NCBI GenBank assembly: GCA_032622095.1
Contig: CP136066.1
Location: 50,688,911-50,752,910 of the forward strand
Length of the DNA: 64,000 nucleotides
Source: Siphonodentalium dalli
Lineage: Eukaryota; Mollusca; Scaphopoda; Gadilida; Siphonodentaliidae
Direction of reading: 5' to 3'
Shown: one piece after another, positions 20,101 through 29,012 of the stretch
Position numbering within the stretch: the stretch's first letter is position 1
Layout of the letters: each line of letters starts with the position of its first letter
Position numbers and translations under genes: made by a program
The notes under the pieces: generated by a model
Databases searched by the model: none
What the model saw: only the letters and a program-made list of their open reading frames with translations
What the model was told of the DNA's origin: nothing

Positions 20101-23100
20101 TTTGCCATTGGCAAGTGGCAGCGCGAACCCACGCAGGTGGGTAGTGAAAGAGAAAGAATTTGTAAAGAAACATGGTGAATTAGTTACCTTGATAATGTTT
20201 GTAATGTAATATTATTTTCAGTTGGTGTTTCTTTGTTGTTGTCTTTGAAGAGCTGTTACTTTTCAATACCAAGCGACACTATTTTCAAATTCAAATTAAA
20301 ATTCAAATTAGTTTATTCATCAGATAACTATACATAAATAAAATATAACAATACATATAGAACAAACATAGATATCTGATGGGGAGGGATATGACTATTC
20401 AGTCGTCTTCCTGTCCCACCCCTAGGCCACTTCAGCTACACATACATCACTGCTGAGTCACTGTGCTATAAACAAAAGTTATATTAATTGGAATTGTAGG
20501 TTGTTTTTGTTAGTTTTTTTGTTGTTTTCAGTGAAAAGCGTAAGTTTAAGTATAAACTAAAAAATTCTTAAAACTAATTCTTACAGTCAGGACAAAAGGT
20601 GCTACTGCATTGAACTGCATTCATCACACCAAAGCTTTTGTTACACTACCGATTTGAACAGATAAAATTAGTTTTTGTTGATGGCAGAAATGACGTGTTT
20701 GCTTTTCCTACAATGAGTATGGTACAGCACAGTTTGTCAGTTTCTTAAAGGGGGTATAAGATTGATATATTCGCTACCATAGTGAGATTATCCCTCTGTG
20801 TTGTCTCCCTCCACAGATAAAAGTGACCCTTTCAATGTGAAGCAGTCTAGCAGTAGAAGCTATGCTAAACGTAAACTAACTTTCAATTTTTAGTCATCAA
20901 TTTGCTCCTACATTGTAGCCAATTTCTAGGATGTGTCTCAATTGTCTTAAGATCTTTTTTGTAAAGTTTGGAAGATTAACACTTGCTTTTAAAATTATAA
21001 CAGATTCATCAAAGTTGTGGGTTGAATTTGAATGTTCAATATGGGATCAAATTGCTCACTGACCAAAAAGGAGTTGTGTACGACATTTGCATCCATTCCA
21101 ATGATGTGGAAAAATAGTTTAAGTTTTTACCCAATTTCAACTTTAACCCTTTCTATACTAAATACTCATCGATGAGTAGTTGTTATCCCATAGAAAAAGT
21201 TCAGATAATAAGTTCAACAACATTTTCACCCAATGAAAAAGAATAATTCTGCTCTTGCATTATCTGTTTTTCTGTCTGTCATCTACTTTTATTACCTGAA
21301 CACACCTCCAAATGATTAGTATACCATTCCAATGTATACTTTTATAACTAAATGGGAGAATCCATTTAGAATAGAAAGGGTTAAAGCAAGCATGCCCCCT
21401 TCATTAATGGATTATTACTTTCCAGAGCGCTGTTATCACAGAATACTGCTACTATGCATTTACCTGCCAACATTGGTAAGTCTCTTTTTCACCATTTAAA
21501 AATCTCTTGAAGTTTTCATGCTAATATAGGCACTCTATGTCATTCCAATCAATACATTTCGGCAAAAGAAGCCAAACTTATAGAAATCCTCCATCTTTTG
21601 CTTGTGATGGAATGTATTTTTCTGGGTGGTTTCCGTGCATCTGATTAATCATGCAGTCCTTCCCATGAGGAAAACATAGCAAGAGCACTTATTTGATCCC
21701 GCAATCCAGAGAACTGCACTCGTAATATAATAACAAGACCTATGTCAAGTTACACTTCATATGCCCATAATTGATTTGAGATGGAAAAGAATCTAAATAA
21801 TACATCATTCGAGGTAGGGACTATTTAGTAAAACACTTGAGCCTTGTGTTTGTACAACATCCCTGCCTCTCATGAATTATTTCTGTTTATTATATTCAAC
21901 TATAAACGTCTTATATACCAGAAATCTGAATAATACCGCCAATATACCAATGGCATATATATTTTGAAAGCACCTATGAATACACACGTTCTAGTTAAAG
22001 TGACATAAGTCACTAGTGAAATTATCATTTATAATCACTCGAGAAATCAAGTTAAATCACACATATGAATGTAATAAAATTATCTAATATTCGTTTGGAG
22101 GGATGTTAAGGATATATGAGCTGACGACATCCTGATGAAATGTTAATACGAGTGCAGAAGAATTGATATTCATTGGTGAGAAAACGACCTATTCCAATAA
22201 TATTAACTTGACCTTGTAAACCAGTACATTCTCTTATATATGTGAGGCTCCACTTGCATATATAAGAGAATGCACTGGCACATGATCTTTAATGCTGCAC
22301 CAGCACAGCTCCCATCGTGAAAGCGTTAATAACTATTGCTTTTGGCTAACAAAAGCATAAACCCTCTTTATTATATGATCATAAACTTTCTTCTAAAAGT
22401 CCCATACTAAATGATGGGCAAAAGAAGTTGATAAATCACGATATCTACCTGGTTGTTCTATAAATAGGTAAGATGGGTTAATAACAAGATCACGCGACGT
22501 GATTTTCGGATGTTCAATTAACTACAAGTGATTTGCAGATGTTCATGACAATGTAGTGATGTTTGGTAATATTTTTTATCATACATGTATTGTTTATTAA
22601 ATCTTGACTTGTTGAAAAACATTGATTTGCATTTTATGGATTTATATATATGGGTCAGTAAGGTAGTTCAGGCCTAATGGGCTTGATACCATTGGTGGAT
22701 CATATAATAAAACACTTATTGCATGGTTTTGAGGTTGACATGAGGATTTATCAACCCTTGGAAGTTAATAATCACCTCGGCCTGCGGCCTCAGTGAATAT
22801 TTACTTCCTCGGGTTGATAAATCCTCATGTCAACCTCAAAACCATGCAATAAATGTATATTATTGTATAAGCAACCATTCTACTGTTTGGGTGCCTGCCC
22901 ATCAAAATCTTCAGTGAGTTCCTAAGTTTCTAGAGAAAGACTTAGGCTATACAATAGTTTGATACCTTTTGATGTGAATACCATCAGTCAAGACACTTTT
23001 GTTCGACAACCCATATATAAGTGACGATATGAATACTGTAATCTTTAATTAAGTGCATCGGTTCATTAAAGAAACAAAACATTTCAGTCTCGACGTCTGA

Positions 23101-26100
23101 GACATAAGAACGCAAAAGCGAATTAACCATAATTGATGATATTTCGCCCTTGATGTTAGATATTTATCGAACCCAGTAAAGCTGTCGACACCATGCACAT
23201 GCAATACCTTTATCTCTCTCTCTCTCTCTTTCTCTCTCTATCTCTCCATCCTTCCTACCGTTTGCTTAATTTCAGTATCTCTATCACGTTTTTGTTGTAT
23301 CACTCTTCCTTCTCTCATACATAACATGTGAAACAATCCATCAATTCTTTCTACTGTTAGTTGTAATTACTTGTACATAGCTAAATTGTTATAACATATT
23401 TCCTTGCTCTTTTCAGCATTTAATTTGTATATATTCAGTGTTTTGACAATGAGGAGAGGATGTTACTGTAAGTGACAGCACTTGTCATCCCATCCCTTTT
23501 GCCTGTGTGTATGTTGCATTGAGCAAATAAAATATGTTTAAACTAAACTAAGTTTGATGTCATTATTTTGAGTATCGATAGCATAAAACTAGAAGTCGTA
23601 TGGTGTCAAATGAGATGGCGGTTCAAAAACTTACACCAATAAGGTAGTTTTGTTTTATTACATTGTTGTGTTCTATTACAGGTGACTACACAGACTTTTA
23701 TTCTTCAAGAAATCATGCAATTAATGTTGGGACCATGTTCAGAGGACCAGAAAATGCACTGATGCCAAACTGGTAGGGATTCAATTAGGGATCTGCAAAT
23801 CAGGGATTTTGCATCGAATCGAATCTCCTTCCTGATATCGACATCGAATCGAATCTCGAATCGAAATCAGCTAGTGATTGATATTGTTTACCAGTGTGTT
23901 TTTCGGTGTCTCATGACAAAAAAACTGAAAAATTCACTAGATACTATATAAAAAAGTTAATCTCCTTAAACATCCTTTGGAACTTGTGTTTTTTTGGGGA
24001 AAATCATGACATGGGCAAGTCACTCTCAGTCTCATGTAGGGTTTGGGATATGTTGCATTGAATTTCTATCTAGCTGTGTCATGGCAAACATGACACAAGA
24101 AGTGACTGTAAGACACTTAAAAACAGTACAATCAACATATCACAAACTCCATGGAATGGAAATTACTTGTCTACATTATTTAATAAAGATAATAAAGATT
24201 TGACACAAGTGGACATGGATACACCGTTCAGCTACATGTATATAATTGTTGTAGTCCGATAGCAATGGTAATTATCTGGTAAACTGTTCACCCACAATAG
24301 ATCAAACACCTATTCACATATTCACAATAGTTGTCTTCATGGAGGGGGGGTCCCAGAAAACAGACACAAATTACAAGTGTGAAACTTTGTGCAACGCGCT
24401 GGATTTAACGGGAAACAGAAACTGAAAGTAGGAAATTTATAGGAATTCTGCCGACAGTGTCGCAGATTACTGGTCGCACATTGTAATGTATATTTAAGAA
24501 CGTAATAGACTGATTGTTCTAAGGTTTCTCACCATTACTATTCATTCCAATTTATGTTTTGTCACTCATAACGGCAGCTAGCTGACATTGATTTTTATTC
24601 CTATAATCTGAATTGGATATCTCAAGTTCTCAACATAAGGTAATCAATTGAGTTCTGCATAAATTTTTTTACGAATCTAGCGATCACATACCGTGTAGAC
24701 AATCTATATAGTGTCGATACAGATTACAAATATATGAGGCGATATATCACCATCGTGGGTTGCGACCGAAGCACATAATTTGCATAATGCACATCTGTTC
24801 TGAATGGCAAACATTCAAAATTACCTACATTGGCTAACTTGGCAACCTTGTGCTTCAATTTTTGTGAGTTCAGGTCATTTGGCATGTGTTATTTAGACGC
24901 AAGAACGAGACTACACCAAAGTAGCACCGATTCGAAAATACCAGAATCAGCCGACTGATTCGGTGTCTATCTCGAACAGAGATGAAAGTTTTCCGGAATT
25001 TGTCACAAGTCTTCCGGAATGAAAATTAATTCCGGAATTATTTCATCAATATTCATTACTAAGCAGCTTTGGGTTATTGTTTCTTAAGATAACTACAAAT
25101 CCGAACGAAAATTATAGGGGGTGAGGTTTGCGAAGCGAAAATCTGACATCGATTAAGTTCGCTGGCGATTTGTTGTTCTTGTATAAAAAAAAAGCCGGCC
25201 GTTATTACGAGCACCGGCTAACTTTTCGATTCACCGGTCACAGACAAAGTTATTTACGATGCCTCTGTTGATTGGCGCTGCTATTGCAAGAGACTCTGCG
25301 ATGCTTCAATATCAGCCAATCGCGATGGATTATACATTGAAATTACAGTGCCGATCTGGCGCCAATATATTTCCAAGAATTCGAAGTGTTTATTGCTCGA
25401 TCGGCGATAATTATTTTGTGTTATCGGCATTAAATGATGGAATTGAAAAGTCAGGAAGATCTTTCGAAAAAGGAGGAGAATATTAAAAATAAATTTAAAT
25501 GGAGCTGGCTTCAGGAAAAAGATGCTAATGGTGACTATTTGTCTGACTTTGTGCGAAAAATTGACCGTCCTGGCTTCGCAAAATGTTTGTGGTGCAACAA
25601 AGATATCAGCTACGGAAACGAAGGAAAGAAGGCCTTAAAAGTACATTCAAACTCAGTGCTACATCGTGGACATCGTAAAAACATACAAACAAATCAGTCT
25701 CTACCTGCAACTTTCTTCAATGTAAAAGTCAAGCAGGGCATATTGCAACCAGAAGAAAAACAATCCCTTCCTGGTGGTGGTAATCGTGAAAGGTGCACTC
25801 TCCCCTATGGGGCACCTCTTAATGTGCATGATGGAAATCTGTGTTCCAATAACATTCGGAAGCCAGATGTGAAACCTTTTGTGAACATTATTGATAGAAA
25901 ATCGTATGCAGAAGGCCGAACATTGGCATTTTTGTGTGAGAATTCTCTTCCGTTATCACTTACACCACATCTGATAAAATATGCAAAGGAGATGGCTAGG
26001 GACACTAAAAAACTACACAATCCCAAAAAGAAAGAAAATGGAAAAGTAAACATCTTATGTTTACCATACCTGTATGTACAGTGTATAGATGAGTTAACTT

Positions 26101-28978
26101 TATTTAATTTGCAACTTCAACTGACTCTAAAGGAACTTTCCAATGTGTGTTCTATATATGTGAAATTACTGCAGTACATGAACTAGTACCTGTATGGACA
26201 ACAGCACCTCTGTATAAATGCAAATGGTCTCAATCAATACTTTTTGAGGTATGGTTATCATTCTATCAAATATTTGTGTATGTTCTTAATCTAATAATAT
26301 AATGAATTGGAGGATCTCCTAAAATATTGTGATATAGACCAAAATTTTCCAGCCAAAAAATGCCACTATAATAAAGTCAGAAAAGCTGCCAGGAGAGGCT
26401 GAGAATCAATCTCAGAGCTTCAAAAACCCTAGAGCTTCCAGGGGCCTATGCGGCCCCTGGACCCCGGCCAAAATATTTTCGCCTCGCTGCGCTCTGTTTC
26501 AGGGATTTTAAGAGATACCCTCTTTCATCTCTGATCTCAAATCGAGTGCCCGACATCGAATCGAATATTCGCAGGTCCCTAGATTCAATTAGGGCTCTTC
26601 AAATCAATTTAATTTTATGCTATTCGTAATAATTTGTCTTAACCCTTTTATGACGGAAGATGCGCTGGTGAAGCATTAGTGCAGTATTAAAGTGAATTAT
26701 CTTATATATGCGAGTCTCCCATATATAAGAGAATGCACTGGCTTACAAGGCCAAGGTGAATATTGTTAGGCCAATGTATTCTCTTATATATGTGAGGCTT
26801 CCTATGGGATAGTCGCATATATAAGAGAAGCTCCAGTCATGGAAGTGACTATTCGATTTGATTTGAGATCAGCTGATTCGAATTTTATCAAATCTTTTCC
26901 ATCAGGCAAGATACTATGAATGATTGCAGGTCCAGATAACACTGTCGCAAATGATCTATAAATAGACCTTCGATAAGAATGATGTCGTTCCAATGGAACT
27001 CAGTGGTTCATGGAATTTCTAGTTAGTTTTATACACGATAATACATGTAGTCTGTACGTATGCGTGGATAAAAATACAAGCCATCTATGCAAATAATTAT
27101 AGTGATACTTGTTTTAGGGGGTAGCAGGAAGACAGCCCGATAGGGCTAGGCTAACCCCCAACAATATATACAGCATTTATATTATTATATGTTACTGTCA
27201 TTGTATTATTCATGTGTATATTGTAAATAAATTATCCTATCCTATTGCACATCACAAGGAAATTACATTCAAAATTATTTGGCAGACTTCGTCAATAATA
27301 TATTGGAGAGAAATGATCGAATAATAAGTTCAACAAACGACCTATGGTCTCATTATTAATGGTAGTTTGTTGAACTTAATATCTGAACATTTAAACCTGA
27401 ACCTATTAAAGGGATAACTACTCATCGATGAGTATTTAGTGTAGAAAGTGTTTAAACCCCTATATTAAAATTTCTTTGGCTTTTCATCTTTCAATGAACA
27501 GCGTTATTATATTTCAATTTTTGAAATCTATTTAATTTCTATACCTCGTATTCCATATATGGTGATGCCTGGTTCAAACTGGAATTCCCCAGAATGTGTT
27601 ATCACAAATGTAAGCAAACATTTTCCGTCATGTGTGATAGGCATGGTACATGTATTAAACTTTTTTAAATGATGACAGGAATTGAATGATAACACCTTTA
27701 TAGAATCATACGGCTATACATATACATCAATATTTACCTTGACCTTGTAAGTCAGAGCTTTCTCTTATATATGTGAGGCTCCCTGTAGGAGACTCGCATA
27801 AAGAGAATGTACTCATGAGTTGATGAGTATCCCGCATTCAAATTGGCCGAGTCAATCTAAAATGCGACCAGAAGCGCGGAAAAAAGGTAGTAAACTAAAA
27901 TATGACATATTACATAGTATTTTGACAGCTACGAGCAGATGCTAAACTATTTTCCAAACAAGCTGATACCTCATTTATGTCAAATTCACATTTGTTTGCT
28001 CTAACATTCTGACCAAAGTTGTCAGTCGAAGAATTTTCCAGGGTGTATGGACTGGTGTATTCCACGCACCTGCGACTGGCAACTTTGGTCAGAATGTTAT
28101 AGAAAACTACTAAGTATTTCAGGACAAATAAGGTATCAACTTGTTTCAAATATAAACCAGCATATGCTCGTAACAGTCAAACTGCTATGTTTTGTGTCAG
28201 TTCCTCGTATTTTATGAATTTTTGCGTTTGCACCAACCTTGAAACCATGTGATTCCCCACCGTGGTACTGGCACAGGATCTTTAATGCTGCAACTGCACA
28301 GCTCCCGTCATGAAAGGGTTAAAGTGACAAGGTAGCTTTACTCTCTTACAAGGTATCTTACTCTCAATTGCTTCTCTAAGTTATCCCACATGGTTAGATC
28401 CCAATTGAGTTGTTTAACCCTTTACCCAACAAACCGGCCAAAACCGGCCAAATAAAGCTTCAACAGCCTAAAATATCTTCGGTCTGTCTCAATAGAACCA
28501 TACAAATATGGATATCATTGGAACCGGCTCCTTGACCACATTGTGATAGTTACAGTTATGCCCTGTGCCAATGCATTCTCTTATATATGCGAGTCGACCA
28601 TAGGTCGCCTCGCATATATAAGAGAATCCATTGGCCTAAAAAAAATCTTTTTTTAACATTTTTTCTTACATTCTTTAACAATTTTATAATTTTTAATGTG
28701 TTAAACCAATGCATTCTCTTATATATGCGAGGCGACCTATGGTCGACTCGCATATATAAGAGAATGCATTGGCACAGGGCCGTTCTGTTGGGTAAAGGGT
28801 TAACATTTTCTGGAGCTTCAGGTATTTACTGAATATTGAATTTCGTAGTAGCCCTATATGTATTTGCGTTATTTTAACAGGACACACTTGCCAGTTGGTT
28901 ACCATGGCAGAGCCTCGTCAGTAGTTGTATCAGGGACACCAATGCGCAGACCAAATGGACAAACAAGACCTGATGAAA
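11038..28978 (+). CDS. FAH: Fumarylacetoacetase, exons 1-6 (gene overview, exons 7 onward not in window)
   Basis: Fumarylacetoacetase is a cytosolic enzyme that hydrolyses 4-fumarylacetoacetate to fumarate and acetoacetate, the last step of tyrosine breakdown. Six plus-strand exons (11038-11118, 16939-17049, 19712-19833, 21426-21475, 23682-23772, 28881-28978) join in frame for 553 bases, giving 184 codons of a protein normally near 419 residues. Their lengths equal those I know for the first six human FAH exons (81, 111, 122, 50, 91, 98), so the product is collinear with no gaps. It includes the N-terminal SH3-like domain and the start of the catalytic barrel. Asp126 (metal), Tyr128, His133 (catalytic base), Arg142 and Tyr159 are kept. 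Remaining metal ligands (Glu199, Glu201, Asp233) would be encoded later. After exon 6 comes a >34-kb satellite. Confidence 0.97.
11946..14587. mobile_element. 2.64-kb TA-flanked element, long form of family C
   Basis: Left end CTCTTGTGTGCCAAATAAT and right inverse ATTATTTGGCACACGAGAG, with TA at 11944-11945 and 14588-14589. GTACAGGGCGGA-type motifs lie next to both ends, as in the copy at 8762. A 604-bp direct tandem duplication fills 12447-13653. No transposase is recognisable; a 77-codon open frame at 12048-12281 has no family I know. In FAH intron 1. Confidence 0.75.
12447..13653. repeat. 604-bp direct tandem duplication
   Basis: 12447-13050 and 13051-13653 are almost identical (I notice about six substitutions and one length change in a T run), so the duplication is recent relative to the surrounding diverged repeats. 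Confidence 0.92.
14588..15839. other. FAH intron 1 stretch with no recognised feature
   Basis: I see no conserved coding, RNA gene or complete repeat here. Short open frames at 14971-15201 and nearby lack any family signature. Confidence 0.5.
15840..16495 (+). pseudogene. Decayed LINE (non-LTR retrotransposon) reverse-transcriptase 3' end
   Basis: 15871-16170 reads [38 protein letters not shown] and [15 protein letters not shown] then [10 protein letters not shown]. This is the typical region after the catalytic core of Jockey/CR1-type reverse transcriptases. A frameshift near 16150 moves the homology to another frame ([20 protein letters not shown]), and a stop plus another shift near 16328 is followed by [17 protein letters not shown]. 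The enzyme is dead: the 5' part is missing and several breaks are present. In FAH intron 1. Confidence 0.85.
16512..16910 (+). mobile_element. piggyBac-like hairpin MITE, family A copy 3
   Basis: TTAA at both ends, terminal repeat CCCTTTACCCAAC / GTTGGGTAAAGGG, two 68-69-bp hairpins joined by a T-rich linker. Same layout and orientation as copies 1 and 4. Inserted 28 bp before FAH exon 2. Confidence 0.92.
16939..17049 (+). CDS. FAH: FAH exon 2
   Basis: 111 bp, acceptor TTTCTTTTCAG and donor GTAAGT. Encodes [20 protein letters not shown] followed by [17 protein letters not shown]. Phase 0 at both ends, as in human. A TTAA-flanked MITE ends 28 bp before the exon, leaving just the pyrimidine tract. 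Confidence 0.97.
17179..17523. mobile_element. Palindromic MITE, family D copy 1
   Basis: About 90-bp inverted arms: GTTTTATATAGTTTCCAGGG on the left and CCCGGGAAACTAAATAAAAC on the right, with AGACACCTGACTAGAAAC opposite GCGTTTCCTGACAGG. Second copy at 18813-19196. Superfamily unknown. In FAH intron 2. Confidence 0.7.
17529..17771. mobile_element. Tc1/mariner-like palindromic MITE with TA duplication
   Basis: Starts CAGTAATGCCC and ends GAGCATTACTG, flanked by TA (17527-17528, 17772-17773). The arms are almost perfect inverted repeats over about 115 bp each. The centre has three tandem 16-bp units, TCGGAAAGCTCTCGAT. The adjacent 17773-18139 has nothing recognised. Confidence 0.85.
18140..18500. 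mobile_element. hAT-like palindromic MITE, family M copy 2
   Basis: Outer arms AATTTAGTGTGTCTGACATT and inverse, then two AGAATGAGGTCCCCAGAGGG hairpins separated by a unique segment (CATCTTCTGGGAAGTAT) shared with copy 4 at 29013. Exact ends and target duplication not resolved. Confidence 0.75.
18722..18815 (+). repeat. Outlying partial copy of the FAH exon 3 acceptor unit
   Basis: AATAGCAATCTCC followed by ATATCTTCATGGATCTCAGAA resembles the start of exon 3 and its tandem copies, about 0.9 kb upstream of the real exon. Disabled by changes. Confidence 0.6.
18813..19196. mobile_element. Palindromic MITE, family D copy 2
   Basis: Diverged partner of 17179-17523 in the same orientation, with an extra interior stretch around 18975-19060. 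Confidence 0.7.
19226..19711 (+). repeat. Tandem decoy copies of the FAH exon 3 acceptor and exon start
   Basis: Units of about 74-78 bp each repeat CACTTTTATAG followed by the first ~40 bp of exon 3. Exon-start equivalents lie at 19226 (interrupted by a MITE), 19563 and 19638, and the real exon begins at 19712. The copies read [25 protein letters not shown]-stop and [13 protein letters not shown], recalling [13 protein letters not shown] of the true exon. Confidence 0.85.
19237..19487. mobile_element. hAT-like palindromic MITE, family M copy 3 (intact, with 8-bp target duplication)
   Basis: 251 bp with terminal inverted repeat CAAGCCTTGAAATAGGGTG and a perfect 8-bp duplication ACCCTCTA (19229-19236, 19488-19495), the hAT hallmark. 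The interior is two successive ~93-bp hairpins starting GCAGAATGAGGT. It sits inside one of the decoy exon 3 units, so it arrived after the tandem duplication. Confidence 0.93.
19712..19833 (+). CDS. FAH: FAH exon 3
   Basis: 122 bp, acceptor CTTTTATAG and donor GTAATG. Encodes [20 protein letters not shown] followed by [20 protein letters not shown] and two bases of Arg. It is preceded by several tandem copies of its own acceptor and first ~40 bp. Confidence 0.95.
19834..20280. other. FAH intron 3, no recognised feature
   Basis: AT-rich with a local cluster of TTTTGCCAAA(T/A)G words near 20050-20110. No coding or RNA gene seen. Confidence 0.5.
20281..20460 (-). mobile_element. Probable retroposon 3' tail
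   Basis: On the minus strand it ends with AATAAACTAATTTGAATTT then an AATTTGAA-type repeat, the look of a LINE or SINE 3' end. No coding part is attached. 20461-21142 holds nothing recognised. Confidence 0.4.
21143..21384. mobile_element. TTAA-flanked MITE, family H (CCCTTTCTA ends)
   Basis: TTAA at 21143-21146 and 21381-21384; ends CCCTTTCTATACTAAAT and inverse TTTAGAATAGAAAGGG. A diverged inverted relative, sharing ACTCATCGATGAGTA and AATAAGTTCAACAA, is at about 27315-27460. piggyBac-like by target and end sequence. Confidence 0.8.
21385..22202. other. FAH intron 3 end, exon 4, and intron 4 start; nothing further outside exon 4
   Basis: Apart from exon 4 (21426-21475) I see no gene or recognised repeat here. 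Confidence 0.5.
21426..21475 (+). CDS. FAH: FAH exon 4
   Basis: 50-bp exon, acceptor TTTCCAG and donor GTAAGT. Encodes [16 protein letters not shown] with split codons on both sides; matches the family's (A/C)FISQ..ATMHLPA.IG. Confidence 0.95.
22203..22329. mobile_element. Short TTAA-flanked hairpin MITE, family B copy 1
   Basis: 127 bp between TTAA at 22203-22206 and 22326-22329. Contains a hairpin with arms CATTCTCTTATATATG / CATATATAAGAGAATG, the same arm as in family A, and a right end CAGCTCCCATCGTGAAAGCG. Confidence 0.75.
22703..22866. mobile_element. Palindromic MITE in FAH intron 4
   Basis: Arms of about 50 bp (TTGCATGGTTTTGAGGTTGA and inverse) around a GC-rich centre (CGGCCTGCGGCC). 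No target duplication identified. 22330-22702 and 22867-23212 hold nothing recognised. Confidence 0.7.
23213..23247. repeat. (CT)n microsatellite
   Basis: Interrupted CT repeat in FAH intron 4. Confidence 0.85.
23440..23552 (+). mobile_element. Probable retroposon 3' tail
   Basis: Ends GAGCAAATAAAATATG followed by TTTAAACTAAACTAA, a short tandem tail like those of LINE or SINE 3' ends. Nothing coding attached. Confidence 0.35.
23682..23772 (+). CDS. FAH: FAH exon 5 (active-site exon)
   Basis: 91 bp, acceptor CTATTACAG and donor GTAGGG. Encodes [20 protein letters not shown] then [10 protein letters not shown] and two bases of Trp. Holds Asp126, Tyr128, His133 and Arg142 (human numbering). 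A hAT transposon's target duplication starts on the sixth intron base. Confidence 0.97.
23786..26581 (+). mobile_element. hAT transposon, internally deleted, with 8-bp target duplication
   Basis: 2796 bp with perfect target duplication GATTCAAT (23778-23785, 26582-26589) and terminal inverted repeat TAGGGAYCTGCRAAT. Subterminal ATCGAATCGAAT motifs occur at both ends. It carries the N-terminal part of a transposase-like frame (25434-26043) but no catalytic core, so it cannot move itself. Inserted on base +6 of FAH intron 5. Confidence 0.93.
25434..26043 (+). pseudogene. Truncated hAT-like transposase N-terminus with BED-like zinc finger
   Basis: Open frame of about 203 residues to a possible GTAAAC donor after KKKENGK; the frame runs on to 26186, but that tail looks like intron. 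Residues about 22-85 (FKWSWLQ, then [30 protein letters not shown]) form a C-x2-C ... H-x(5)-H zinc-finger pattern near the N-terminus, as in BED-type fingers of hAT-derived proteins. Residues about 160-185 ([17 protein letters not shown]) match the helix these proteins carry next. The RNase H core and C-terminal dimerisation region are missing. It lies inside the hAT element in the same strand as FAH. A domesticated short protein is possible but less likely. Confidence 0.7.
26639..26849. mobile_element. Family B hairpin MITE copy 2 (inverted)
   Basis: Left end TTAACCCTTTTATGACGGAAG; right end GCTCCAGTCATGGAAG lacks an intact TTAA. Contains two shared-arm hairpins (about 26697-26745 and 26770-26830). 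Confidence 0.65.
27110..27245 (+). mobile_element. Probable retroposon 3' tail
   Basis: Ends GTAAATAAATTATCCTATCC followed by TATT; a short TATCC tandem tail is common on LINE 3' ends. Upstream hairpin AGCCCGATAGGGCT. Confidence 0.4.
27315..27460. mobile_element. Diverged inverted relative of family H
   Basis: Shares ACTCATCGATGAGTA and ATAAGTTCAACAA with 21143-21384 in the opposite direction; terminal TTAA present but the end sequence is degraded. Confidence 0.55.
27733..28322. mobile_element. Family B MITE copy 3 carrying an inserted palindrome
   Basis: Left part CCTTGACCTTGTAAG plus shared-arm hairpin (27745-27805) and right part GCACAGCTCCCGTCATGAAA then GGGTTAA (to 28322) match family B, but about 455 bp interrupt it. 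The insert has GTACT at both edges (about 27804 and 28265) and contains inverted arms AACATTCTGACCAAAGTTG / CAACTTTGGTCAGAATGTT (27999-28108). Confidence 0.6.
28414..28803 (+). mobile_element. piggyBac-like hairpin MITE, family A copy 4
   Basis: TTAA at both ends, CCCTTTACCCAAC terminal repeat, two hairpins (about 28567-28635 and 28704-28773). Very close to copy 3, differing mainly in linker length. Ends 77 bp before FAH exon 6. Confidence 0.92.
28881..28978 (+). CDS. FAH: FAH exon 6
   Basis: 98 bp, acceptor TTTTAACAG and donor GTGAGT. Encodes [20 protein letters not shown] then [12 protein letters not shown] and one base of the next codon. Tyr159 of the substrate pocket is in the GYHGRASS motif. 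This is the last FAH exon in the window. Confidence 0.97.
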
Positions 28979-29012
28979 GTGAGTAGCAATAAATAATGCT
29001 AGATAACAATGT

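Noticed and set aside
25259-25486. 75-codon frame ahead of the transposase fragment
   Set aside because: Overlaps the start of the better-supported frame at 25434 and has no motif of its own.
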